In this document: positions 39,473-48,550 of the stretch, one piece after another
How positions within the stretch are numbered: the first letter of the stretch is position 1
How the letters are laid out: each line of letters starts with the position of its first letter
Source: Monosporascus cannonballus
Taxonomy: Eukaryota > Ascomycota > Sordariomycetes > Xylariales
Assembly (NCBI GenBank): GCA_004154925.1
Contig: QJNS01000014.1
Coordinates: 310,001-374,000 of the forward strand
Direction of reading: 5' to 3'
DNA: 64,000 nucleotides
Notes under the pieces: model-generated
What the model saw: the letters and a program-made list of their open reading frames with translations, nothing else
Database searches by the model: none
Told to the model about the DNA's origin: nothing
Translations under genes and position numbers: made by a program

Positions 39473-39883
39473 TATAACAAACCTATTATATATTTACCTG
39501 GAAATATAAATAATATCCGAAATAAGGTTTTGATTTGTAAATAATAATAAAGCGAAAAATAATTTAATAATTTATTCGTTAAAAAGATTTAAAGATTTTT
39601 CCCTTAATTAAAAGCTTAGATTTATAATTAAGGAACGAAATTAAGTAAATAACTATTTATATAAAAAACCGGTTTATTATATATCTTAATTCTTAAAGTA
39701 AGTATGTTATAAATTTACGTAATCTATGTAATTTATGTAATCTGGTCCCAGATACTTAAATTACCTAAATCAACTAAATCACCTTAAGAGCCAAGCCTTC
39801 TTGTCCGGAGTTTAGCTGCGACAAGTTTACGCTAGGCCTTAAAGGTCGGGTTTTTCGGGGTAGGAACCCCTGTTCCTGTAACA
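39473..39883 (-). repeat. 5' LTR of A2 (right)
   Basis: 411-bp LTR, 28 bp shorter than its partner because of a deletion near 39605 (the segment between CCTTAATTA and AAAGCTTAG). Followed by the ATAAA duplication. Confidence 0.9.
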
Positions 39884-39888
39884 ATAAA

Positions 39889-40080
39889 GATATATACGTT
39901 TATTATTTCCATAGTTTAGATAACTTCAGCTTATAATAACATTTCGTTACCTAAGGTACCTTTAGCATTACGAAACGTAACACATTACTATATCTATTGC
40001 TCAGATTCCTACGATATTTCTGCCAACATAAACCCGTCGACTTAAGGTTTAATAGTTGGTTAAACCGCCTAGCCGTCACA
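39889..40080 (+). repeat. 3' LTR of B, right half
   Basis: Last 192 bp of B's 3' LTR, GATATATACG.. to ..AGCCGTCACA, directly followed by the TTTTC duplication of B (40081-40085). Confidence 0.92.
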
Positions 40081-40085
40081 TTTTC

Positions 40086-40470
40086 CTTATTACCAAAAAT
40101 ATTTAAACGAAACGATCCAACAAAAAATTCGATTTTAAATATATCGGCCTATATAAAATTGCTAAAAAAAACTTAAAAAATAATTATTAATTAGAACTTC
40201 CGCCAAAAATTACATTTTATTTAATTTTTTATATTTTCTTAATCGAATTAATAGCAAATATAATTAAAATATATATAACATAGGATAATATGGAAATAAA
40301 GAACAAATAAGTATATAAAGTGGAAAAAATATTCGATATGCGAAAGCAAAACGGACTTACCTAATACCTAATTAAATAAAAAAGGTACCTAAATTCCGAA
40401 AATACCTGGGAACCTGCTAAAAACTTTGTTAGCGCTTAACGCCTATTAAAGAACATTTATTAACAGCAAC
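40086..40470 (+). pseudogene. Element D pol, right segment (integrase C-terminus and chromodomain)
   Basis: Pol of D resumes after B. A GPY/F-type module reads KYIGLYKIA, and the chromodomain reads YLIK-stop-KRYLNSENTWEPAKNF followed by VSA-stop-RLLKN. The stops replace Trp and Gln. Confidence 0.82.
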
Positions 40471-40998
40471 GAAATTACCCGAAATAATAATATTTCAATC
40501 TATAAGATCCAAAAAGGAAAATCCTTAGTTTACCGTATTCCAATTAATAACGTCTATCCTATCTAAGGCCTATACCTTAACCACGGACTTTAACTTCAAA
40601 TAAGCAAGGTCGTTAAAATTATCCAGGGATTAAAAAGCGCGATTAATAAGTTTTGTACCTTGGGACTAATAATGTTAACGTTAATAACGTATACGGGAAA
40701 ACCGCATAAAAATTTCGGATAAAGATTTTTCGGCCTTTAATTTTTATTTTTTTAATCTTTTCGATTTTGCGATATAACGATTAATTATGGAAACGGGGAC
40801 TCCTATCCCGTCATACGAACGTCTTTAATAAACGCACTTTTTACAACAAAAAACCCCGTCCATCATTTAACAATTAAGCTACCGAACGGAACAAAAAGAA
40901 TAAGGCATTGCATCAAAACTTTCGAGTTCAATCAAATTAGCCAAAGCAAGTCGCTGTTCGGATTTGCGGGAACAACGCTTAGATACACCGGAGGACAT
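40471..40998 (-). pseudogene. Antisense ORF of D: cysteine-rich / coiled-coil protein
   Basis: Opposite to pol. Start ATG at 40998, MSSGVSKRCSRKSEQRLALA then NLIELESFDAMPYSFC. A Cys-rich segment with the pattern C-x2-R-x-L-x-C-x-M-MDG-x3-C-x2-C-V, then R-x-R-x-C-D-G-x-G-V-P-V, is readable through RIP stops and Cys-to-Tyr changes. It is the clearest N-terminal half of this ORF type in the window; the first 39 codons are uninterrupted. The C-terminal coiled coil is eroded. The Cys spacing resembles a small zinc-binding, possibly nucleic-acid-binding module. Confidence 0.75.
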
Positions 40999-41060
40999 AT
41001 TAAAGATATGCAAGAAAAACTTACCAAAAAAGAAAAAAAAAATCTTGAGGGCAAGATTTT

Positions 41061-41073
41061 GGGAAAGGGGAAA
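41061..41073 (+). other. Polypurine tract of element D
   Basis: GGGAAAGGGGAAA immediately upstream of the 3' LTR, the expected plus-strand primer site; intact despite RIP. Confidence 0.75.
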
Positions 41074-41076
41074 TCG

Positions 41077-41500
41077 TATCACGACCTGACAAACCAAGGC
41101 CTCCAGAAACGGTCGTAACGGAAAGGGCCAAAAGAACTATATGGATCAGGTTACGTAACGGATCACCAACTCATTGGTGGTGAACCAGTAAGCCGGATCA
41201 CCAATTCACTGGTGGTAAGCCAGTAAGCCGGATTACCAACTTACTGGTGGTAAGCCAGTGAGCCGGATCACCAACTTATTGGTGGTAATCCAGCAAGCAG
41301 GAAAAGGATATATACGTTTATTATTTTTATAGTTTAGATAGCTTCAGCTTGCAATATAACTTCGTTACCCAAGGCACCTTTGGTATTACGAGACGTGATA
41401 CGATTACTGTATCTATTGCTCAGATTCCCACGATACTCCTGCCAACATAAACCCGTACGACTAAGGTTTAATAGTTGGTTAAACCCCCTAGCTCGTCACA
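41077..41500 (+). repeat. 3' LTR of element D
   Basis: 424-bp LTR, TATCACGACCTGAC (TG to TA) to ..GCTCGTCACA. Its 3' half matches the LTRs of B and C; the 5' half contains a tandem array. The next five bases, GAAAT (41501-41505), should be D's target duplication; the partner is outside the window. Unique, normal-GC sequence begins at 41501. Confidence 0.9.
41161..41300 (+). repeat. Four tandem 35-bp units with internal hairpin, in D's LTR
   Basis: Units start at 41161, 41196, 41231 and 41266 (GATCACCAAC.. or GATTACCAAC..), each 35 bp and differing at a few positions. In units 1 and 4 CACCAA and TTGGTG form a perfect 6-bp inverted repeat around 4 nt. Located in the U3 part of the LTR, where promoter or regulatory repeats usually lie. 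Confidence 0.9.
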
Positions 41501-41561
41501 GAAATGCCCTGGGCGTTGAGGGAGTGGTGCGTTGACCGGGTGTTTGACTTATCCTACCACT

Positions 41562-43806
41562 TCACGGGTCGCCAAGTTCCTTTTCGGGGACGGTGTGATG
41601 GTCCGTCGTGGATATAAGACCGATAGGGCTCCACTCGCCGCCGTTCATCATAGCTTCCGCCGCCCTGAAGGCGCTTAACCGCGTCTCCCGCGTATGGGCT
41701 GACAGTTCAGAGGCCTGTGAGTCGCCCTGGAGGTCTGGTTCGTCCGTACTAATTAGATCCTCCTGGCATTCACGAAATTCTTCATAGGTGCGTTTCATCG
41801 GCCACTGGGGGCCCTGCGGAGTTTTCTTCTTGGCGAGCTTTTGCTCAGGCTGAGAAACATCTTCCTCTACTGGTTCATGGTGCGTATCACAGGATGTTGC
41901 ATCCCGGGTTTTGCTATTTACTACAGAGCCCTCGGGCTCAGATGAGTCGGTCGAGATTTGTACAAGACTTGACGCTACTGGAAGGGATGAAAGGGTGCGC
42001 CGCGTATCGTTTGAGTCGTTCGAGTTTCCACCGCCACGCCCCAGGGACTCGCGCATATTCTCCGTCAGTACATCGTGTGCGAAAGTGTCCCCAGAGCAGC
42101 AGTCACCGAAAAGGTCCCGTATGGTGATGCCTCTTCGTTCCCAGCTAGGGAAGTCGAACGTGCAGGGCCAGACGTCCTTGGGCTTGAATGTCCGCACAAG
42201 GTGCCTCAACTCCGGGAGGGATGAGTGGCGGGCATAGGGGAATACAATGCGGTTGGGCAAGCCCTCGGGAAGTTTCTTTACAGCCGGCTCATCAAGAATG
42301 TCCGGTAAATCCTTGTCTGCGCGGGATAAACACCGTAAGACATCGACCACATTTACTGGGATGGAATGGACCGAGGCAGTGAAAGCCAGATCAGCGTTAC
42401 CCGGTTCCCCTCCACCGTTCAGTAAATAACTGGCGAAAGACACCTGTAGTAACTTGGGAACGTTCCTGGACTCATGAGCCATTTTTGTCCTTGTTGCAGG
42501 AAGTTCAGCTGAGGCAAAACTTACGTCTTGACCAACTGTTTGATTTCACCAGGCGTAAGATCTTGTTGATCTGACTTCTCGACAAGATCGTCTCCGCCGC
42601 CGCCAATGCCCACTTCGACTACGTCCCGCCCGTCCTTAAGGTGCGCGACGATAGGTTTAATCCAGACCACTGGCTTGTTGTGTATATTTGCCATAACCGA
42701 GCAGGCTGTGCCCTTTTCACAGCTGTGGATTCTAGCATCCTCGTTTCTCGTAAGACAGCCTTCTTGTTGGTTATTCCCACGGGTGAAACCGACGAGGTAG
42801 GGCGCTTCCTTTGCCAAGTGCGTGAGAACGGGGAAGCGATCATCGGTAGACTTGGTGGCAGGAATAAGAGACTTGTAGATGCGCAGCTTGTAATCGTCGA
42901 CGTGTACCTTTGGTTTGGCTCAGTTTCAAAGTACTAGGGTGAGAATCAGGATGTCCATGCTCACTTTCGACATCAAGGCTTTCGCGAGTGCGATCCAGAC
43001 CTCTTCGTATCTGTGATGGGGTCAGAGAGGAGTTAGCCTGAAATGATGTATGACCCCTTACCCATAGGTCCAGGCCTGGAAATGGAAAATGGTATCGTCG
43101 GGGTATTGGGCCACCTTTTCAAGGAGCTCTCGCAAGCCTTCAGCCTTTGTCTGGATATGGTAGTCATCTAGCACGGATGTATCTAAGTAGATGCAGTCAA
43201 GGCTTCGCAAGCCGGACGAGTACTCGACAGTGCAGGGGTTCCGAGCAATAGTATTCACCCACCATGATTCACTTCGAATATCTCCGGTGTACAGCACAGC
43301 CTTACCGTCCCCCTCGACGAGGAACATGACAGCGCCCACGCAGTGGTTGGCATCTAGTAACGTTACTTGGATATTTAAGCCAGGCTTGAGTTCCAACACC
43401 ACTGGGGTCTCGAGTGGAAGAGGTTTCACTATTTTCTCGAGTTCTTTATACGTCGGATTGCGCTTCTCAGTAATGCCTTGTGCATAGTTTAGCCTGGAGG
43501 GGATCTTCTCTAGCCGGAGAAGAATCTCCCTCGTCGCTGGCGAGCAGTAGACACTGGGTTCCAGTCAATCAACATATCCCCGGGAGATGGGATAGAGGAC
43601 GCACAACGGACTCTTCAAGGTGTCTAGGCCCCTCAGGTGGTCACTATGCACATGACTAAGGAAACAAGCCGGAGGCGGCCGTTGGTCGAGTTCGCAGAAG
43701 TAGTCAACTAAACCATTATTGGTAAGCGGGACAGGATGGTAACACGGGACGCTTGGTTACTTCTGATGTCGGGAAATTCGCGAACACTACCCATGAACGT
43801 GGACAT
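41562..43806 (-). CDS. DNA-repair metallo-beta-lactamase (SNM1/Artemis-type beta-CASP nuclease)
   Basis: Six exons (43806-43761, 43707-43605, 43553-43062, 43010-42965, 42907-42525, 42465-41562) joined at GT..AG sites give 1,974 nt, 657 aa, with no internal stop. Starts MSTFMGSVREFPDIRID. Metal-binding motif HVHSDH at residues 34-39, NHC at 119-121, YTGDIR with Asp141, IYLDTS with Asp174, and beta-CASP motif B PYARHSSLPEL with His437, followed by RTFKPKDVWP. After about residue 470 the tail is Ser/Glu-rich and probably disordered. Members act as nuclear 5' exonucleases or hairpin nucleases in crosslink repair, end processing or telomere maintenance. Oddity: NHCVGAVMF has Val where the family usually has Pro. 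Which subfamily (Pso2, Artemis, Apollo) is unresolved. Intact although a RIP-degraded LTR ends 61 bp beyond its stop. Confidence 0.9.
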
Positions 43807-44990
43807 GGTGGCTGGGGTTACGTGTCGTCAATGCAGCGGGGCTAGCGGATGTTCCAGGGAGTTTCCGAAGTGCCGTGCCACGAGGATGTTGGCACAAGTC
43901 ATGCAAGATATCAACGAACATACCGATTTCGAAGGGGGCAAAGACAGACAAAGAAAGAAGGTATTTCAACGAATTGAAGTGGTCTATTTTCGAATTGGTC
44001 AAAGCTGGAAATTCCCCGGGGCTGCCTACGTAGCTATAGGCATCTTTTAAATTCAACCAGCCTTTGTAACATTATCAAAGAAAGAGGTGATGAGGGAAGT
44101 ATATTTTAATTGCAGTCTCGTTTAATGATGTGGCTGCGCTATATTTTAGAGTGATCGGTATAATCCCAGTATTGCATATCTGTATCAGACATCGCATTTT
44201 CTATACTACGTATTACACATCGCATTTTCTATACTACGTATTACACATCGCATATTAGAATTACCCAAACTCCATTGCTAGGGAAATATGCATTGGCCTG
44301 TTTATGGCAATTCTTATAATAAGCTAACCACAGCTATGAGCATTTAGTGAAGAAAATTTAGCAATACACATTCCTGGAGAATGCTTTAACCCCCCGGATG
44401 TTGAGGCAACGACAACCCGTAGCCCTAGGGCCCCGCCAGGAGTTAGTGCTGGATCCTACAATAGCGCCCCGGGGTCCGGTAAGTTGAAACCGCTTCAACG
44501 GGGGTTTTCAGCTCCTCTAGCTGCTGCTCTTTCTAGTGTAGTTGCGTCAGCTCTTCTCCAAATGCTCAACAGCCGAGGCTTGGCGACTCATGGATGGAAC
44601 CAATCAGAGGCGTCGAGACTCTCAGCTGCCCGGGCCTCCGCCGAGTGTAACCCTGGAGCGACGCCTTCCGGATTCTATCCGGGACCACTTCGAGGCGTTG
44701 CCAATTGACTCCTTACTATTTCCTTCCTTATCAAACCCCGCGCCCGTTCGCCAAAGGAGAGATGACAGCCCACACTTACTACTAGTAAACTGAAGGAATT
44801 GGGCATAGTTGAAAAATGAGGCTCACTAGTTGACCTTGGCTTTGAACTTATGGTCAATTCGATATCGACCATAAAAGTTCAGACGTAATGCTGCCCCTTC
44901 ACACTCTAATTGCTGCGTGATACTATTTTCGCTCATTCTTCGTTCCTCCTAGTTCAAGTGACCCCAAACGTGACATCAGATAACATTGCT
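43807..44990. other. Intergenic region between divergent genes
   Basis: Normal-GC divergent promoter region of the nuclease (-) and methyltransferase (+). It contains a 28-bp tandem duplication at 44190-44253. Short ORFs exist but show no family motif or plausible splicing. Nothing else recognised. Confidence 0.5.
44190..44253. repeat. 28-bp tandem duplication plus 8-bp partial third copy
   Basis: Two exact 28-bp units (44190-44217 and 44218-44245, each CATCGCATTTTC..TATTACA) followed by CATCGCAT. AT-rich, intergenic. Confidence 0.9.
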
Positions 44991-45827
44991 ATGGACATCG
45001 TGAGCGGCATACAGAGATTTAAGGTCTCTCTCTCTCATACGCAGAGAACATTGTTCCTCACACTATACGCGAGGGTCGTAGACGCCCAACGGCCAGCGCC
45101 GATCGTCAACGACATGCGCGCCGCCCAAGTCCTCAACCAAGTCGAGCACGACCCGGCTGATCTGCGGTGTTCCGAAGCGCAACAGGCAGTGCTCCTGCTC
45201 CGAACCCGACAGCTCGACGAGTGGACGGCCGAATTCCTGGAGAGCCACCCCGAAGCCACCATACTGCACCTGGCGTGCGGTCTTGACAGCCGTTGCCTGC
45301 GTCTGAAATGGGGACCCAAGGTTCGCTGGATCGACGTCGACTTTCCCGACGTCGTGGACCTGCGGACCAAGGTCTACGAGAACCCCGAAGGCGACTACCA
45401 GCTCGTCTCCGCGGATGTGACCGACGACGAGTGGCTGAAGCAGATCCCGACCGACCGCCCGACCGCCGTCGTCTCTGAGGGACTGATGGCGTATCTGGAG
45501 GAGGCGGCGGGAAAGGCCCTTATCCGCCGACTGGCCGAACATTTCAAAACGGGGCAGCTGATCTTCGATACGGTCGGCCCCGTCACTATCTCCCTCCAGT
45601 CTCTCCTGAAACCGGTCAAGAAGGCCGGCGCTACGCTCACATGGGGGGTTAGTGACCCTGAAGCCCTCGCGAGACTACATCCCCGGCTAAAATTGCGCGA
45701 TTGGCTGCGGCCGCCGGGGATGAAGGGGTTCAACCATGTTGTCCAACCAACCCGCACGTTCTTGTTGACTTATCGACGTCTACCTTGGTTTCGAAACATC
45801 AGTTTGTGCCTACGTTACGACTTTTGA
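44991..45827 (+). CDS. Leucine-carboxyl-methyltransferase-like (LCMT/TcmP type) O-methyltransferase
   Basis: Intronless, 278 aa from ATG 44991 (MDIVSGIQRFKVSLS), the start chosen because family members begin close to this point; an in-frame ATG at 44910 would add 27 unlikely residues. The SAM-binding motif ILHLACGLDSR is followed by WIDVDFPDVVDLR, then VVSEGLMAYL, and the typical end LPWFRNISLCLRYDF. The TcmP-like branch methylates carboxyl or hydroxyl groups of polyketides and other small acids in the cytosol; the substrate here is unknown. The gene body is much GC-richer than its flanks and lacks introns, unlike the other intact genes here, so acquisition from bacteria is possible. PPM1-type protein methyltransferase is less likely given the short length. 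Confidence 0.82.
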   Translation: MDIVSGIQRFKVSLSHTQRTLFLTLYARVVDAQRPAPIVNDMRAAQVLNQVEHDPADLRCSEAQQAVLLLRTRQLDEWTAEFLESHPEATILHLACGLDSRCLRLKWGPKVRWIDVDFPDVVDLRTKVYENPEGDYQLVSADVTDDEWLKQIPTDRPTAVVSEGLMAYLEEAAGKALIRRLAEHFKTGQLIFDTVGPVTISLQSLLKPVKKAGATLTWGVSDPEALARLHPRLKLRDWLRPPGMKGFNHVVQPTRTFLLTYRRLPWFRNISLCLRYDF

Positions 45828-47485
45828 CAGCGGGGCCGTCTGCTGCTTGTTTCACTTCGGCTTAACGATCGATGTCAGCACATCGAACCCTACAGGCAGT
45901 CACCAGGCATACACATGTCAGATGCCGACTAAACTAATTTGAGAGGCTAACCGATTTCCGTATGCAAAGATACCTGCCTGTTGTCCTGCTCTTCTGTTCG
46001 TCCACCCTTGAGGCTGTATTCATACCTCTTCGGCTAAACGGGCAAGCAACTGTGAGGTGGGTGGAATGGTGAGCGAACCCATCACATGATGCATTAATAT
46101 AGATTATCGAAATAAGTAGTATCTAATATGCAAGATACATTTGGGTTCAAGCCATATTTTCCAGGCTGAGCCAAATACACAGAAAATCATTACACGATAT
46201 AATTTGCACGATAGATACTATACCCAGTATCTTCGAACACGATGACTGATCCATTGTTTTCACGGTTAGGATAGATTCTACCTCAGTCCCATAGAGCCTC
46301 ACTCTAAAGCCGAGTGGTTGCCGACAAGCTTCGACCATGATGTAGTATCTAATATAAAGCCGCCATCACCAGGCTCCTTCTCATTTATTATCTGGCGCAT
46401 GTGAGCACGAATAAAAATTACGTACAGTGAGCGATATGCCGCTGCTACCTGTGGCCCAAATAGCCCACCACCGCAGAAAGTCCCCGCCAGCTTGAGACCA
46501 GTGTGACGCTCCTATCCTTTAAACCTTTACTCTTGCTCGACATCGTCATGATGAAGTCAGGCCCCGGTGGCTACCTACCAGACTAGTACCAAGATTCTCG
46601 AATATTGCGCGGCTGCCGGAGCGATCCACTAACGCAGAACTTCTCAGGCACGACCGTAGTACCGGGCGCGGATGCGCTTGATGCTGGCGGACGTCTAGCA
46701 GCTGGCCGGGNNNNNNNNNNCCCCCCCCCCCCCCCCCCCGCGGACATCTTGCTGAATCTCCCGGGCCAAACGTCCTTCAGGAGGCGGGCAACGGGTGATT
46801 GAGCCGGGTCTCTTTGGCGAGCTGCGCCTGTCCGCGCTGCGCTGCTTGACCGGTTGAGTCCGTGGTAGCTCCAAACTCCGTGAGCGCTACGGCCTCAGAC
46901 GGCAACTTGTACTGACCGGCCCCCGAAAAGCAAGCCCATGACCCCTGCCCCCGTGCCCCATAGTACCATATCTCACTATATTGACAGATTCTTGGACAGG
47001 TCTTGGTACTGGTTTGATAATATTCGGTCGTCTTGCTGGACCCGCCTCGAGAGGCTTTGCCCAAACCAACATCGTCCTGGTCCCTGGTGTGTTTTAACAA
47101 CCCTAAATTACGGAGAATCCAACAACGAATCGGAACTCATCCATCCCGGTGAAGCTCAAGGTTAACGGCCACGAGACCCATCACGCCCTTGTAAGTACTC
47201 AAGGACAGCCATCGTTCAGGGCCAATCGGACACCGTGGTGGCGCCTAGCTGGCGCAATTCTTAGGCCGATTAGAAATTTGTGGCTTTGGCAGGATGACGC
47301 TCATTGGCTGCGGTAGAGCCGTTAGGGGAGCCGTTTGCTTACATATTATGATATAACATTTTATAAGGGAGAAAAACCCCTAACTATCAACTTCTCAAGT
47401 GCCATCGAAACAGACCTTTAGAGAACATACAGAATAATCGTGATCCGGGCCATCGAATTATTCACTACCACTTTCGGCTTCTACC
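45828..47485. other. Gene-poor stretch with an assembly gap
   Basis: No coding region could be supported. Contains a 14-bp direct repeat (46116-46129 and 46342-46355) and the gap at 46711-46720. Short frames on both strands lack motifs and splice signals; one of them spans the gap. Confidence 0.5.
46711..46739. other. Assembly gap (10 N) followed by a run of 19 C
   Basis: Ten Ns at 46711-46720, then C x 19 at 46721-46739. A homopolymer next to a fixed-size gap suggests a sequencing or scaffolding break; the join may not be collinear. Confidence 0.95.
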
Positions 47486-48021
47486 ATGGGGCAGCCTCCA
47501 GGACTGTCCACTCCAATCGAGATTGCGGCCTCGCCAGAAACCCGTACGTGGCTCGTTAAGCTAATAAGTGGTAGGTCCTAAGCTTTCGGCGGCAAAAGGA
47601 GCGGCATCAGACCTTCTTCATCACGTTCCTGGACGCCAATTGACAGCCTATAGATCTAAAACCTCGAGACCGGCTGGAGGTTGACGTAACGGGGTTCTCG
47701 TTTGAGTCTACGGTTGTGGTAAGAGGCCCAGGCTTGTTTCCATCGGTTGTTATACTCGTGGGCTAAGATCTACAGGAAGAGCTCCCCGGGATGTTTTCAA
47801 TAGCATGGAAGTGTTCCCCTTATGTTTAATGGAACCTACCAGTTCTACTTATCCCACGGCCAGGAGACGCCCGGGGGTACGACGCTAGTCCAGAAGGAAA
47901 GCTTCACCGAACTTCTCGCTTTTAAGATGAGGCCTGGCTGGAGAATCGAGAAACAGTCAAGGGAAATTTCAATGCGCTCAACAGAGACCTGAACGCGGCC
48001 ACAGAGAAGGTGGCAAGTTAG
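47486..48021 (+). pseudogene. SRPBCC / polyketide-cyclase-like protein, frameshifted
   Basis: Fragments in successive frames: MGQPPGLSTPIEIAASPETR (47486), FFITFLDAN and DRLEVDVTGFSFESTVV (about 47610-47715), MFNGTYQFYLSHGQETPGGT then TLVQKESFTELLAFKMRPGW (about 47828-47943), and FNALNRDLNAATEKVAS with a stop at 48019-48021. The order and the ETPGGTTxxQxExFxxLLxF signature are those of fungal START/SRPBCC-fold proteins, which bind hydrophobic ligands. At least two frameshifts are needed even if one intron (GTAGGTCC after LISG) is allowed. Sequencing error is an alternative. Confidence 0.65.
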
Positions 48022-48550
48022 TTATCATGTATCGGGGCGTCGACGGTGGAAGTGGGATCCCGGATAGGGGACTAGTGACCTAGGGGTGAATAGGGCAAAG
48101 CCTCCACCACGGTCATTGCGTACAGTAGTTAGTGGATGGGTCTATTTGTAGTAGGAGTAAGAGATGAGCATGTAATTGCAGCATGATACGCCTAAACTTA
48201 GTATAATATCTGGAGCTGCTTGTTCACTGAACATCCTGGATTTGGTAACGTATCGCATGCAATTGCTTCTTAACTATAGCTTCAAACTAATACACAATGC
48301 AGCATAAACGTAACACCCTTGCCAGGTACCCGTATTACATGATCATGCTGAAATTGCGCCTAGTGAGCCTATATATTGTATGAAATACCTCTCCCAAATT
48401 GATAGGGTTCTATTGGCATCACATCTGCCGCATTCCCCTCTCTTCGCTCTGCTGCGGTTCGCGCATAGCCCGGGTCACGTTAATACGAGACGACACTCCA
48501 AGGCTAATATGACACTTGCGGCCTTCCTCGGGTGGAATTCACTATGGTAG
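48022..48550. other. Intergenic, nothing recognised
   Basis: AT-richer stretch between two broken genes; no motif, repeat or splice pattern seen. Confidence 0.4.

Larger units (their letters stand above)
25279..39883 (-). mobile_element. Element A2: family A chromovirus, minus strand, in B's 3' LTR and itself split by A3
   Basis: Outer LTRs 25279-25717 (439 bp) and 39473-39883 (411 bp), flanked by perfect ATAAA duplications (25274-25278, 39884-39888). The body is 25718-31901 plus 39179-39472; A3 sits between them with CTTAA duplications. Gag-pol reads on -, the antisense ORF on +. RIP damage is heavy. Confidence 0.92.
4741..40080 (+). mobile_element. Element B: Ty3/gypsy chromovirus carrying three further insertions
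   Basis: B is bounded by two 372-bp LTRs (4741-5112 and 25099-25278 + 39889-40080) and flanked by the 5-bp duplication TTTTC at 4736-4740 and 40081-40085. Without its insertions it would be about 6.1 kb. Order on +: LTR, gag with zinc knuckle, protease, RT (cut by A1), RNase H, integrase, chromodomain, an antisense ORF (cut by C), purine tract, LTR (cut by A2). It lies inside the integrase of element D. All coding parts are broken by RIP-type stops. Confidence 0.9.

Noticed and set aside
25279..39883. Tandem array of family A elements produced by LTR recombination
   Set aside because: The CTTAA duplication and the complementary halves of the A2 leader show insertion of A3 into A2.
1..41500. 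Telomere, centromere satellite or CRISPR-like array as the cause of the AT-rich block
   Set aside because: No TTAGGG runs, no genome-style satellite and no regularly spaced repeats; the block is fully explained by nested retroelements with RIP. A pericentromeric location is possible but cannot be shown.
45063..45542. 159-codon ORF antisense to the methyltransferase
   Set aside because: Shadow frame of a GC-rich coding region, with low-complexity Arg/Val composition and no motif.
46605..46802. ORF spanning the N gap and poly-C run
   Set aside because: It contains undefined residues and a poly-Pro stretch created by the C run.
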